Source: an uncultured bacterium (GTDB lineage: Bacteria; Cyanobacteriota; Vampirovibrionia; Gastranaerophilales; Gastranaerophilaceae). Taken from it: a DNA stretch of 60,458 bases. Numbering within the stretch: position 1 is the stretch's first letter; the number at the start of each line of letters is the position of its first letter. Below, one piece after another: positions 1-7,854 of the stretch. The stretch spans positions 1 to 60,458 of the forward strand of contig CASGEP010000004.1 of assembly GCA_949300515.1 (NCBI GenBank), given 5' to 3'. A program made the position numbers and the translations under genes. The notes below the pieces were generated by a model that was given only the letters and a program-made list of their open reading frames with translations, searched no databases and was not told the DNA's origin.

Positions 1-74
1 AAAATTTCAGCAGCTTCTTTTTGAGTAACTTTAGCTTTTTTTGCAATTTCTTGTACTAATTCTTCTTTGTTCAT
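1..74 (-). CDS. hup: HU family DNA-binding protein (N-terminal part only)
   Basis: Only the first 24 codons lie in the window; the gene runs off its left edge. The protein begins MNKEELVQEIAKKAKVTQKE, the typical opening of the bacterial HU/IHF histone-like family (short helix, AAE stretch before the second helix). HU binds DNA as a dimer and compacts and bends the nucleoid. The start is fixed by a strong AAGGAAGGAG ribosome-binding site just upstream on the minus strand. The DNA-binding beta arms cannot be checked here, so an IHF-like or specialised HU paralogue cannot be excluded. Confidence 0.85.
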   Translation of the reverse strand, partial: MNKEELVQEIAKKAKVTQKEAAEI

Positions 75-101
75 TGTGAACTCCTTCCTTTATTATATGT
101 G

Positions 102-130
102 ATTATATAAGGCTTTTTAGCATGTGGCAA
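102..130 (-). promoter_or_regulatory. Predicted promoter of hup
   Basis: Reading the minus strand, TTGCCA (125-130) is followed after 17 bp by TATAAT (102-107). This predicts a transcription start near position 95 and a roughly 20-nt leader holding the AAGGAAGGAG ribosome-binding site. Confidence 0.6.
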
Positions 131-179
131 GTACTTTTTTAAATTTTTACTACATTTTATGCAAATTTAGTTAAAAATT

Positions 180-188
180 TGATATAAT
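180..188 (+). promoter_or_regulatory. Extended -10 promoter, predicted leaderless start
   Basis: TGATATAAT is an extended -10 element (TGnTATAAT) with no clear -35. Six bases separate it from the ATG at 195, so transcription should start at or next to the start codon. The AAGGG between them is only one base from the ATG, too close to act as a Shine-Dalgarno site. Confidence 0.55.
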
Positions 189-194
189 AAGGGT

Positions 195-518
195 ATGAAG
201 AAATATATAAGATGGTATGACAAAGACAAGTATTTAAGCGCTTTTATGCAGTTATTAGAGGATTTAGACCCCGAGGTACAGTGCGAAGTTGCAGTCGATA
301 TAATTTTAAAAGTGCCAAAAATCATCGAAAAAGATTACAAAAAGTTTGTAAAGATTATTGCGGACTACAACCCGAGAGAATACAAAAGATGGTACGATAA
401 AAACCCCAATCTCCATGCCGCGGTTGAAGCGCTCAGGGATTTATCCGACAAGCAGCGCGAAGATTTAATTAATCAAATCTCGGACATTGTCCTAAAACAC
501 ACGAAAGAACAAATATGA
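195..518 (+). CDS. Small protein of unknown function with internal duplication
   Basis: This 107-aa charged, helix-rich protein has no family I recognise and no signal peptide or membrane segment. It contains two related halves: RWYDK followed by an L-x-A...L-x-D-L pattern at residues 6-24 and again at 65-83, with ten identities over the first 19 positions. This suggests a duplicated small helical unit. Its stop overlaps the start of the downstream reductase by 4 bp (ATGA), so the two are probably translated together. The start codon sits 6 bases after an extended -10 element and lacks a usable ribosome-binding site. Codon use and tight coupling to the next gene argue that it is real. Confidence 0.75.
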   Translation: MKKYIRWYDKDKYLSAFMQLLEDLDPEVQCEVAVDIILKVPKIIEKDYKKFVKIIADYNPREYKRWYDKNPNLHAAVEALRDLSDKQREDLINQISDIVLKHTKEQI

Positions 519-1219
519 GCGGCAAAAACGTGCTTTTAACGGGCTCTAAAAAAGGTATCGGGCTTGCAATTTATGATGAGTTAAAATCCCGCGGATACAG
601 GGTCTTTGGCTGCGGCAGAAGCAAGAGCGATGATAATGACTATCTGAGTATTGATTTAAGTGACCCGAAAAATGCAAAAACGCTTTACGATTGCGCAAAA
701 GAAACAATGGGCAGTGTGGATATTTTAATCAATAACGCCGGTATTTATATATACAGCCCGATTGAAAATACAAAACAAAACGAACTTATAGAGCTTGTAA
801 ATCTCAATTTTATAACGCCCCAGCTTTTATGTTCTTATGCCGTTTCGGATATGAAAAAAAACATGTGGGGAAGAATAATAAACATAGGCTCAATATCGGG
901 CAGTGTGGGCGAGGCAAATGCAAGCGCCTACAGTGCTGCAAAAGCAGGGCTTTTAGGGCTTGCAAAGTCGCTCGCGCTGGAGCTTGCCCCATATAATATC
1001 ACGGTAAATCAAATAAACCCCGGCTGGGTGGATACAAAACTCTCCGATGAGGCGCTTGATGATGAAGAAAAGCGCGAAATACTTGATATAATCCCCCAGA
1101 GGCGTTTTATAGAGCCTTATGAAATTGCAAAACTCTGCTCTTATCTTATATCTGACGATGCCAAAGGACTTACGGGACAGGGCATAAACCTCTGCGCCGG
1201 CTTAAGCTGCGGCGCTTAA
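515..1219 (+). CDS. Short-chain dehydrogenase/reductase, FabG-like
   Basis: This 234-aa protein is a classical SDR using NAD(P)H. The cofactor motif TGSKKGIG is at residues 9-16, NNAG at 73-76, a catalytic serine at 126 or 128 (INIGSISG), and the YxxxK pair at Y139/K143. The length and the PGWVDT segment fit the 3-oxoacyl-ACP reductase branch. It sits beside a small unknown protein and not in a fatty-acid operon, so its substrate is open and a housekeeping FabG role is not established. It overlaps the upstream gene by 4 bp and meets the next gene tail to tail with a 4-bp overlap. Confidence 0.9.
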   Translation: MSGKNVLLTGSKKGIGLAIYDELKSRGYRVFGCGRSKSDDNDYLSIDLSDPKNAKTLYDCAKETMGSVDILINNAGIYIYSPIENTKQNELIELVNLNFITPQLLCSYAVSDMKKNMWGRIINIGSISGSVGEANASAYSAAKAGLLGLAKSLALELAPYNITVNQINPGWVDTKLSDEALDDEEKREILDIIPQRRFIEPYEIAKLCSYLISDDAKGLTGQGINLCAGLSCGA

Positions 1220-1845
1220 GAGGTATAATCCACACCCGTCTGCGAAGTATTGATATTATCTTCGCTATCCCTTCCCGAGAGCATTTTACCGACTTTTTTA
1301 CCCGTATCGAAAGCAAGTATCGAAACCCCGACAAGTGCAATATCTGCCGCAATTGCGAGAAGTTTTTTCTTGGCGCCGCTTAAATTTTTTGTAGCATCCT
1401 GAATACTTGAGGCAATTTTACCCGCAAGCTCCGTCGAGGCTTTTACCTCTTTGCCTGATACAGGGTTTACGACAAGAGTTTTAAAAAGTTTTTCCCCCGC
1501 AAACATTGTTCCCATTGCACAGCTTTCCTCAATTAAAGCCGCATACTGGTCATCATCGTTTAAAACTCTCATGCCCGATGCTACACACAAAAGAGGGTTT
1601 ACCGCTTTTGATGCTATATTTGTAACTTTTGAAGCCGTGTTTGTAATACCGATAAGATTTCCGGCATCATCGACATAGTTTAAAATAGTATTTGCGCCGT
1701 TTTTAAGAGGTTCAATGCTCGACTTTGAAGCCGCACTGACAAGATTTGCTGTCTGCGCGGCAGCGGCGCCTATTCTGCCCTTGTCGCCATGGCTAACTTT
1801 TCCTATGTTTCTGATGTCAAAAATTGCAGTAGCGTACACACCCAT
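1216..1845 (-). CDS. Hypothetical alanine-rich protein with one C-terminal membrane segment
   Basis: The product is 209 aa and I do not recognise the family. Residues 25-45 and 68-82 are rich in Ala, Ser and Thr, and residues about 162-178 form one hydrophobic stretch flanked by lysines (GAKKK before, TGKKVGK after), so a single-pass or tail-anchored membrane protein is plausible. No N-terminal signal peptide is visible. The start has an AAAGGTTAG ribosome-binding site. Its 3' end overlaps the converging reductase gene by 4 bp, and there is no room for an intrinsic terminator between them. Confidence 0.7.
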   Translation of the reverse strand: MGVYATAIFDIRNIGKVSHGDKGRIGAAAAQTANLVSAASKSSIEPLKNGANTILNYVDDAGNLIGITNTASKVTNIASKAVNPLLCVASGMRVLNDDDQYAALIEESCAMGTMFAGEKLFKTLVVNPVSGKEVKASTELAGKIASSIQDATKNLSGAKKKLLAIAADIALVGVSILAFDTGKKVGKMLSGRDSEDNINTSQTGVDYTS

Positions 1846-1943
1846 AGAAATACTAACCTTTTAAAACCTTTCCACAAATAAATAAAGTATTTTTGCGGGA
1901 AAAAATTGCACCGGAAGATAAAAAATTAATATTTATTTACAAA

Positions 1944-2009
1944 GTAAAGTATGGTTAAGCCGCGCTTTACATCGGGGTTAATATTTACTACAATAAACTT
2001 GCAAGGAGT
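1944..2009 (+). promoter_or_regulatory. Promoter and ribosome-binding site of the DUF1015 gene
   Basis: TTTACA (1966-1971) is followed after 17 bp by TACAAT (1989-1994), and AAGGAG (2003-2008) precedes the TTG start. The -35 lies in the right arm of an inverted repeat (GTAAAG at 1944-1949, CTTTAC at 1965-1970), which could be a protein-binding site. Confidence 0.55.
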
Positions 2010-2017
2010 ATTTTATT

Positions 2018-3298
2018 TTGGAGGATATTTTGGATATTAAACCTTTAGACGCAATCGTTTACAATCAGGAAAAAGTCAATATTAAAGAGGTTATAGCACC
2101 TCCATACGACGTTATAACAAGCGATTATCAGGACGAACTTTATAAAAAATCACCTTACAACGTGGTGCGCCTGATTCTTACAAAAGGGGACAACAGGTAT
2201 AATGATGCCAAAGACTTTTTTGAAAAATGGCTCGATGAAAAAGTTTTGATACATACGCAAAAACCCTGTATTTTATATCTTATTCAAAAATACACGACAG
2301 AAAACGGCAAAGCAATCGAGAGAAAAGGTTTTATTGCAAAAAACAAAATAGAAAAATTTGAAACAAAAAAAGTTCTCCCGCATGAGTTTACCATGGGCGG
2401 ACCCAAAGAAGACAGACTGAAACTTACAAAAGCCTGCGGGGCTAATTTCAGCCAGATTTTCCTTGTCTACAACGACCCTCAAAAACAAATCGAAAACAAA
2501 ATCCTCCCTAAACTTCAAGGGCAAAAACCCTTTATTGACGTAGTTGACGATAACGGCGTTCAAAACATTGTGTATCTGATTGATAATGAAGATGATATTA
2601 AAGTTTTTGAAGAAACGCTTCAAGATAAAAGCGTACTCATTGCAGACGGGCACCACAGGTATGAAACGGCAATGGCGTACTCCGAAATTTCCGATAATCC
2701 GCAGGCAAAGTACGTTATGAGCTACTTTACCAACGCGGATGATGAAAATCTTATTATATTTCCGACTCACAGGATAATAACAAAATTCATCGAACCCTAT
2801 ATACTCTTAGAGGCGGTTAAAAAATATTTTGACTTAGAGGAATACACCTTTAACAGCTCAAACAAACAAAAGGTAAAAGAACAGTTTCTTGAAGCCATTG
2901 AAAAGAGTAATGCAAAGGTGATTTCGATGGGGCTTTATATGAAAAACGTCAACAAATTTTACCTTTTAAAATTAAAAGAAGGTATGACAGACCTTGTTGA
3001 TGCGCCCGATGTGCTTAAAAAACTCGACCTGAGCGTTCTTCACGATTTAATCATAACAAAGGAACTGGGCTACTCAAAAGAAGAACAAATGTCACAAAAC
3101 GGTATCAAATACATTAAACAGGAGTTTGAAGCCTTTGATATGATAGATACGGGCAAAGCGGAAGCGTCATTTATTATGGCTTATCCGAAAATGAAAGATA
3201 TTATCGAAATATCTTCTCAGGGTCAGAGAATGCCGCAAAAATCCACTTATTTCTATCCGAAACTCTTAAGCGGCATTGTGATAAACCCTTTAAAATAA
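2018..3298 (+). CDS. DUF1015 family protein (SerK-like)
   Basis: This 426-aa protein matches the DUF1015 family: an early IAPPYDVI segment, a central KVLPHEFTMGGPKEDRLKL stretch, and the characteristic ADGHHRYETA motif near residue 212. Some archaeal members phosphorylate free serine with ADP (SerK), so a small-molecule kinase role is possible, but it is not established for bacterial members. Two TTG starts are possible: 2018, behind AAGGAG, and 2030, behind GGAGGA at 2020-2025. I use the first. No ATG fits. The gene is followed after 9 bp by the debranching enzyme gene and may share its transcript. Confidence 0.85.
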   Translation: MEDILDIKPLDAIVYNQEKVNIKEVIAPPYDVITSDYQDELYKKSPYNVVRLILTKGDNRYNDAKDFFEKWLDEKVLIHTQKPCILYLIQKYTTENGKAIERKGFIAKNKIEKFETKKVLPHEFTMGGPKEDRLKLTKACGANFSQIFLVYNDPQKQIENKILPKLQGQKPFIDVVDDNGVQNIVYLIDNEDDIKVFEETLQDKSVLIADGHHRYETAMAYSEISDNPQAKYVMSYFTNADDENLIIFPTHRIITKFIEPYILLEAVKKYFDLEEYTFNSSNKQKVKEQFLEAIEKSNAKVISMGLYMKNVNKFYLLKLKEGMTDLVDAPDVLKKLDLSVLHDLIITKELGYSKEEQMSQNGIKYIKQEFEAFDMIDTGKAEASFIMAYPKMKDIIEISSQGQRMPQKSTYFYPKLLSGIVINPLK

Positions 3299-3307
3299 AG
3301 GATACAT

Positions 3308-5470
3308 ATGTCTTTTGTTACAAATTCAAAAATAAATCTTGGTGCAAATCTTGACTTCGCAAATAAAAAAGTGGATTTCAGATTATACTCAAAAAATGCC
3401 ACCATGGTGATTTTGTGCATTTTTGAAAAACCGGCGGGAGAAGACCCCGTTATGAATTTAAAAATGCAAAAACAAAAAGACAGCGACATATGGGAAACAT
3501 CTGTAAAAACTTATGCTCTTAAAGGCTTAAAAGTGCCTGTTTTTTACGGGTATAGGGTTTTCGGTCCGAACTGGCAATACAGGGAGGAATTTGAAGCGGG
3601 CAGTGGCATCGGTTTTATTTCAAAGGTAGATGCCTGCGGGAACCGCTTTAATCCTAATAAAATAGCCTACGACCCTTATTCAAGAGAAATAAGCCACCTT
3701 CCCTCGGATGCCTGTTTGAGTCTTGAAATTTTTCGCTCGAGCGATGAAAACTATTTAAAAGACAACGCAAAACAAGCCCCGAAGTCGGTTTTGTATCTTG
3801 ATAAGGGAAAAGAAATCGCAACCGTTGAGCCTCGCCCGTTTTCCGGGGAAATAATAGCCGAAACACATATAAAAGATATGACTTATAACGTCGCAATGAA
3901 AGAGCGCGGGACATACCTCGGCGCCGCAAAATTTGCACCCGTTATAAAGAGGATGGGTTTTACCATGGTAGAATTTCTGCCCCTTCAAGAGTTTGATTTC
4001 AGAGAGGACGGGCACAATTACTGGGGATATATGACTCTTAACTTCTTTTCCCCTTCAAGACATTACTCCTATTCTAAAGAATACGGCAAAATCCTCAATG
4101 AATTTCGCGAAATGGTCGACTCGTTTCACAGAAACGGCATAAAAGTCTGCATGGATGTAGTATATAATCACACGGGAGAAGCCCGCATTCACTGGCACAA
4201 CAACGACGATGCCTCGCTTATGTCATATGCGCTTATTGATAATCAAAGCTATTACAAGCTTACGGGCAATGCCCATCAGGGAAGCTGCGGCGACAGTACG
4301 AATGAAATAAAGTATTACAGGCAATATTGCGGCTGTCACAACGACACAAACACTTCAAACGAAGGATTTTACAACCTTGTGGCGGATTCTGTGGCTTTTT
4401 GGGCAAATCAGGGAGTGGATGCCTTCCGTTTTGACCTTGCGGTGTCACTTATGGACACTTCAAAAGACGACAAACCCGAATACTGTGCGCATACGAGCCT
4501 TTGCGCAAACTTAACGCACGAGCTTGAAAAAAGAGGGGTAAAAGTAATAAACAACCCTAACGAAGCTCAGGAAGGCATTATGCTTATAGCCGAACCCTGG
4601 ACATGCTGCGGCGAAAACTGTTACCAGCTCGGTAATTTCCCTCACAACTGGATGGAGTGGAACGATATATCAAGAGATACCATAAGACGTGCGGCACTCT
4701 ACCCCGACCATATAAATCTCTGCGACGTTATAAACGTGTTTGAAGGCACAAAAAGCCGCTTTAGAGATAAATACGGCGCAATAAATTACATCTGCTGCCA
4801 TGACGGGTTCAGCCTTTATGACTGCAACAGCTATTCAAAACCAAACCCTGACACTCAGGGCGGCTCCCCGTGGGAGTTGTGTTTTGACAACCGTAACAAT
4901 GAGCAGGTAAAAGAAAACGCAATAAAAAAAGAGCTTGCAATGCTGTTTTTATCAAAAGGGGTGCCCATGATGCAGCTTGGCGACATCATAATGCACTCAA
5001 AATGCGCAAATAACAACAGCTACAATCTCGATGACAGCACAAATTACTACAACTATGCGCAAGCGAGCAGAAAAGGAACTTTTGAAAACAGGATTTTTGA
5101 ATTTTGCAAAAGCCTGATTGAATTCAGAAAGTCAAACTCTGTCTTTACATCTGCCGACTTCGACAAAAAATTATCGTACTACAATGAACATTCGCAGCAA
5201 ATTGACGTAAACAGCGAAAACTTAAAGTCCGACTACGGCAGAAACTACATCGGAATAAAAGTTGAGGACGTATGCGGCGGCTTTTTTATTGCTTTTTCCA
5301 AACATCCTTTTGATTACAAGTTTAAACTTCCGAAAGCACGGGAAAACAAAAACTGGTATATACTTTTTGATACCTCAAACAAAGAACATATAACTTTTGA
5401 ACCAAAAGAGTTTTTCGGGCTTGAATATGTGCTAAATCCAAACTCTATGGTAGTTTTTAAAGAGTTATAA
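3308..5470 (+). CDS. glgX: Glycogen debranching enzyme (isoamylase/GlgX type, GH13)
   Basis: The 720-aa protein has an N-terminal carbohydrate-binding, immunoglobulin-like region followed by a GH13 barrel. The four GH13 regions are visible: MDVVYNHT near residue 282, DAFRFDLA with the nucleophile Asp near 375, IAEPW with the acid/base Glu near 429, and ICCHDGFSLYD with the third catalytic Asp near 499. The GYMTLNFFSPSRHY segment and overall length match GlgX/TreX enzymes that hydrolyse alpha-1,6 branches of glycogen. No other glycogen genes are nearby. The start follows AAGGATAC. Pullulanase specificity is the main alternative. Confidence 0.9.
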   Translation: MSFVTNSKINLGANLDFANKKVDFRLYSKNATMVILCIFEKPAGEDPVMNLKMQKQKDSDIWETSVKTYALKGLKVPVFYGYRVFGPNWQYREEFEAGSGIGFISKVDACGNRFNPNKIAYDPYSREISHLPSDACLSLEIFRSSDENYLKDNAKQAPKSVLYLDKGKEIATVEPRPFSGEIIAETHIKDMTYNVAMKERGTYLGAAKFAPVIKRMGFTMVEFLPLQEFDFREDGHNYWGYMTLNFFSPSRHYSYSKEYGKILNEFREMVDSFHRNGIKVCMDVVYNHTGEARIHWHNNDDASLMSYALIDNQSYYKLTGNAHQGSCGDSTNEIKYYRQYCGCHNDTNTSNEGFYNLVADSVAFWANQGVDAFRFDLAVSLMDTSKDDKPEYCAHTSLCANLTHELEKRGVKVINNPNEAQEGIMLIAEPWTCCGENCYQLGNFPHNWMEWNDISRDTIRRAALYPDHINLCDVINVFEGTKSRFRDKYGAINYICCHDGFSLYDCNSYSKPNPDTQGGSPWELCFDNRNNEQVKENAIKKELAMLFLSKGVPMMQLGDIIMHSKCANNNSYNLDDSTNYYNYAQASRKGTFENRIFEFCKSLIEFRKSNSVFTSADFDKKLSYYNEHSQQIDVNSENLKSDYGRNYIGIKVEDVCGGFFIAFSKHPFDYKFKLPKARENKNWYILFDTSNKEHITFEPKEFFGLEYVLNPNSMVVFKEL

Positions 5471-5573
5471 CAAAATAAATTCTTAAATTTTAATTAATTT
5501 TTTAATGTTTTTTATAAAACAGAGTAATAATAGCATTGTTGGAAGTACAGATGATATTTGAAAGGAGTTAATT

Positions 5574-6032
5574 ATGAAATTTTTAATTAAAAAATCACCT
5601 GACAATTTCATTAAATCGGTTAACGATGAAATAAGCTCTATTTTAAATAGAAACTTTGACAGCTTTTTCCCTGAATACATTCTAAACGAAGATACTCAGG
5701 ACAAATATGCAATGCCGGTTGAAATACACGAAAAAGACACTCAATATAATATAAAAGCTGAATTACCGGGAGTTAAAAAAGAAGATCTTGATATTGACAT
5801 CGACAAAAACTATCTGACAATAAACGCAAAAAGAAAAGAAGAGCACAAAGAAGATACAAAAGGCTTCAGAAAATCAGAGTTCAGATACGGTGAATTTTCA
5901 AGAACGGTATATTTCCCGCAAGAAATTGATGTCGAAAAAACAAAAGCAAAACTTGAACATGGTATTTTGGCAATCGAAGCACCAAAACTTGCCGCAGAAA
6001 AAACTAACGGCAAAAAACTTACGGTTGAATAA
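5574..6032 (+). CDS. Hsp20/alpha-crystallin family small heat shock protein
   Basis: This 152-aa cytoplasmic chaperone prevents aggregation of unfolded proteins without using ATP. The alpha-crystallin domain covers about residues 45-140: AELPGVKKEDLDIDI, then FRYGEFSRTVYFP, and the conserved GILAIEAPK near the end. The N-terminal arm is short and hydrophobic, as usual, and the C-terminal I-x-I oligomerisation motif is weak (KKLTVE). AAAGGAG precedes the ATG, and a terminator follows. No CIRCE element is present upstream, so HrcA control is not indicated. Confidence 0.93.
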   Translation: MKFLIKKSPDNFIKSVNDEISSILNRNFDSFFPEYILNEDTQDKYAMPVEIHEKDTQYNIKAELPGVKKEDLDIDIDKNYLTINAKRKEEHKEDTKGFRKSEFRYGEFSRTVYFPQEIDVEKTKAKLEHGILAIEAPKLAAEKTNGKKLTVE

Positions 6033-6053
6033 TTCGCAACTTTATAAAAGAAA

Positions 6054-6080
6054 GGCTCCCCCAAACAGGGAGTCTTTTTT
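6054..6080. terminator. Bidirectional intrinsic terminator
   Basis: GGCTCCC (6054-6060) pairs with GGGAGTC (6068-6074) across a 7-base loop and is followed by TTTTTT. It closes the hsp20 transcript and, read on the other strand, lies just after the converging chromate transporter gene. Confidence 0.8.
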
Positions 6081-6083
6081 ATT

Positions 6084-6656
6084 CTATGCGAATAAATGAC
6101 CAAAATGCAGCAAAATTCCCGCTATTGCACCAAAAGCAAGATAGATAAGCGGATCTTTTTTGATTTTTAAACTAAATATTAATAAAATAACAAAAAGCAA
6201 AAATGCTTTAAAATCAACGTTATTAAAAACAAAATCAGAAAAATTATTAAATTTGACAACAGATTCCAAAAATAACCTGAAGGCAACAGCTGCAAGCATT
6301 GCAGCACAAACAGGGCGAAGCGTATACATAATTGAATTCAAAACGGGGCTGTCTTTAAATTTTTTAAGCATTTTTGATACCAACAAAACAAAGAAAAAAG
6401 AAGGCAGCATAATTGACATCGTTGCACAAAAAGAGCCTAAAATGCCTGCGGTTTTAAAACCTGCAAAAGTTGCCACATTCAAACCTACAGGGCCGGGGGT
6501 AATGCTTGAAACAGCAAGCATTTGTGATAACTCATTAGAAGAAAACCAGCCGTAGACCTCACTCATATGATACAAAAAAGGCAAGGTCGCATATCCTCCG
6601 CCAAAGGAAAACAGGCCTATTTTTGCAAATTCAAAACACAAAAGAAGAAAAGTCAT
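6084..6656 (-). CDS. Chromate transporter family protein, second half-size subunit
   Basis: The 190-aa membrane protein is one CHR (ChrA) domain. It has the hallmark FSFGGGYATLPFL segment near the N-terminus, an SSITPGPVGLN motif, and about five to six hydrophobic segments. Full-length ChrA proteins have two such domains; here they are two separate genes overlapping by 4 bp, the known short-chain CHR arrangement in which both subunits are needed. Family members export chromate, but the natural substrate in gut-type bacteria is not known. The gene is second in the pair and ends against the shared terminator at 6054-6080. Confidence 0.9.
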   Translation of the reverse strand: MTFLLLCFEFAKIGLFSFGGGYATLPFLYHMSEVYGWFSSNELSQMLAVSSITPGPVGLNVATFAGFKTAGILGSFCATMSIMLPSFFFVLLVSKMLKKFKDSPVLNSIMYTLRPVCAAMLAAVAFRLFLESVVKFNNFSDFVFNNVDFKAFLLFVILLIFSLKIKKDPLIYLAFGAIAGILLHFGHLFA

Positions 6657-7198
6657 TTCGCCTCTCCTTTTAAAAATTTAGCTCGCAAAGTTCCCAATAA
6701 AACGGCAAGCAGAATTATTATCGCAGGAGAAATACCAAAAATACACATAAAAAACGCCGTTAAAAAAAACAACATAGTTAATTTATCGATAATTGAAACA
6801 CTCCAAACCTCTTTTACGGTGAGGATTATAAGGATAATTACCGCAACATTTACACCCCAAAAAATATCATTTACAACAACTGATTTTAACAGCAAACTGA
6901 CAAAAGAGGCTATTAAAAGTATTGCAACAAAAGGCGCAAGTGTAAGACCCAAAAGCGCACAAAAGGCACCCGTTTTACCCCTTAATTTATAACCTGCCAA
7001 CATAATGGTATTTGGCGCAATAATCCCCGGGATACATTGACCCATGGCATAAAAATCTATAATCTCCTCGCGCGAAAGCCAAGCTCTCTTTTCACTGAAT
7101 TCACTAACCAAAAGCGGCACTATAACATAGCCGCCGCCTAAAAGTAAGGCGCCGATTTTTACACAAACAAAAAAGAGTTCGCTTAGTTTGATTTTCAT
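6653..7198 (-). CDS. Chromate transporter family protein, first half-size subunit
   Basis: The 181-aa membrane protein is the first CHR domain of the pair. It shows KIGALLLGGGYVIVPLL followed by MGQCIPGIIAPNT, corresponding to the GGGY and PG motifs of the family, and several hydrophobic helices. The 4-bp overlap with the downstream partner indicates coupled translation and a heteromeric transporter. On the minus strand TAAAAT lies 6 bases before the ATG and there is no Shine-Dalgarno site, so this too may be a leaderless message. It is divergent from lexA with 74 bp between the starts. Confidence 0.9.
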   Translation of the reverse strand: MKIKLSELFFVCVKIGALLLGGGYVIVPLLVSEFSEKRAWLSREEIIDFYAMGQCIPGIIAPNTIMLAGYKLRGKTGAFCALLGLTLAPFVAILLIASFVSLLLKSVVVNDIFWGVNVAVIILIILTVKEVWSVSIIDKLTMLFFLTAFFMCIFGISPAIIILLAVLLGTLRAKFLKGEAK

Positions 7199-7237
7199 TT
7201 CTAAATTTTAGCGCAAAAAATACAATAAAAAAATTAC

Positions 7238-7266
7238 TTGACAAATTATGTACAATTGTACATAAT
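7238..7266 (+). promoter_or_regulatory. lexA-umuC promoter with overlapping LexA-type operator
   Basis: TTGACA (7238-7243), a 17-bp spacer and CATAAT (7261-7266) form a near-consensus promoter. A perfect 22-bp palindrome (7245-7266; core TGTACAATTGTACA) fills the spacer and the -10, so a bound dimer would block RNA polymerase. The GTAC-N4-GTAC form resembles cyanobacterial LexA boxes, not the E. coli CTGT-N8-ACAG box. Six bases separate the -10 from the ATG, predicting a leaderless mRNA. Confidence 0.85.
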
Positions 7267-7272
7267 ATAAAT

Positions 7273-7854
7273 ATGAAGAATTTAACACAAAAGCAAAGAG
7301 AGTTCTTCGAACATCTGAAAGAAAGTTATGGGAAAGACGCCCTTCCGAGTCTGGAAAATATAAGACAAGATTTTAATTTTAAATCAAGAAACTCAGTTGC
7401 TCAATACATTAACGCATTGAAAATTTCTAACCTCCTTGAAGAACGCTCGGGCAGACTCTACATCGCAAATACTGCCCGCGGCGCATTTCTTTTTGATACA
7501 AAAGTCAGAGCAGGATTTGCAAATGCACTGGATGACAGCGTTGAAAAATTAATATCTTTTGATGAAGAATTAAACCTCAATAGCCCTTCTGTTTTTGTTT
7601 TTAAGGTAGCAGGCGACTCTATGGTGGAGCTTGGAATTTATGAAGGAGATTATGTAAGCATTAGAAAAACAAGCGAAGCAAGGGACAAAGACATTGTACT
7701 TGCAAATGTTGACGGCATATTCACACTTAAAACCTACAGACAAAAGGGCTCTAGCGTTTGGCTTGAACCTGCAAATTCTTCTTACAAAAACATTTATCCG
7801 AAAAACTCGCTCACCATTTTTGGGGTAGCGGTTGGAATAATGAGGAAATTTTAA
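7273..7854 (+). CDS. lexA: LexA/UmuD-like self-cleaving SOS repressor
   Basis: The 193-aa protein joins a LexA-type winged helix (residues 1-68, LTQKQREFFEHL...NSVAQYINAL) to an S24 self-cleavage domain. The predicted scissile bond is A80-G81, the catalytic serine is S116 (GDSMVE), and the general-base lysine is K153 (FTLKTY); the 37-residue spacing equals that of E. coli LexA. RecA-stimulated cleavage would release the operator and switch on the cassette. It overlaps umuC by one base (TAATG) and no separate umuD is present, so the cleaved C-terminal part may also act as UmuD'. That second role is inference. It is probably autoregulated through the palindrome upstream. Confidence 0.88.
   Translation: MKNLTQKQREFFEHLKESYGKDALPSLENIRQDFNFKSRNSVAQYINALKISNLLEERSGRLYIANTARGAFLFDTKVRAGFANALDDSVEKLISFDEELNLNSPSVFVFKVAGDSMVELGIYEGDYVSIRKTSEARDKDIVLANVDGIFTLKTYRQKGSSVWLEPANSSYKNIYPKNSLTIFGVAVGIMRKF

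Noticed and set aside
2273-2770. A 165-codon minus-strand frame within the DUF1015 gene
   Set aside because: It is fully inside a well-supported gene, Phe/Val-rich as expected for the complement of Lys/Asn-rich coding DNA, and resembles no family.
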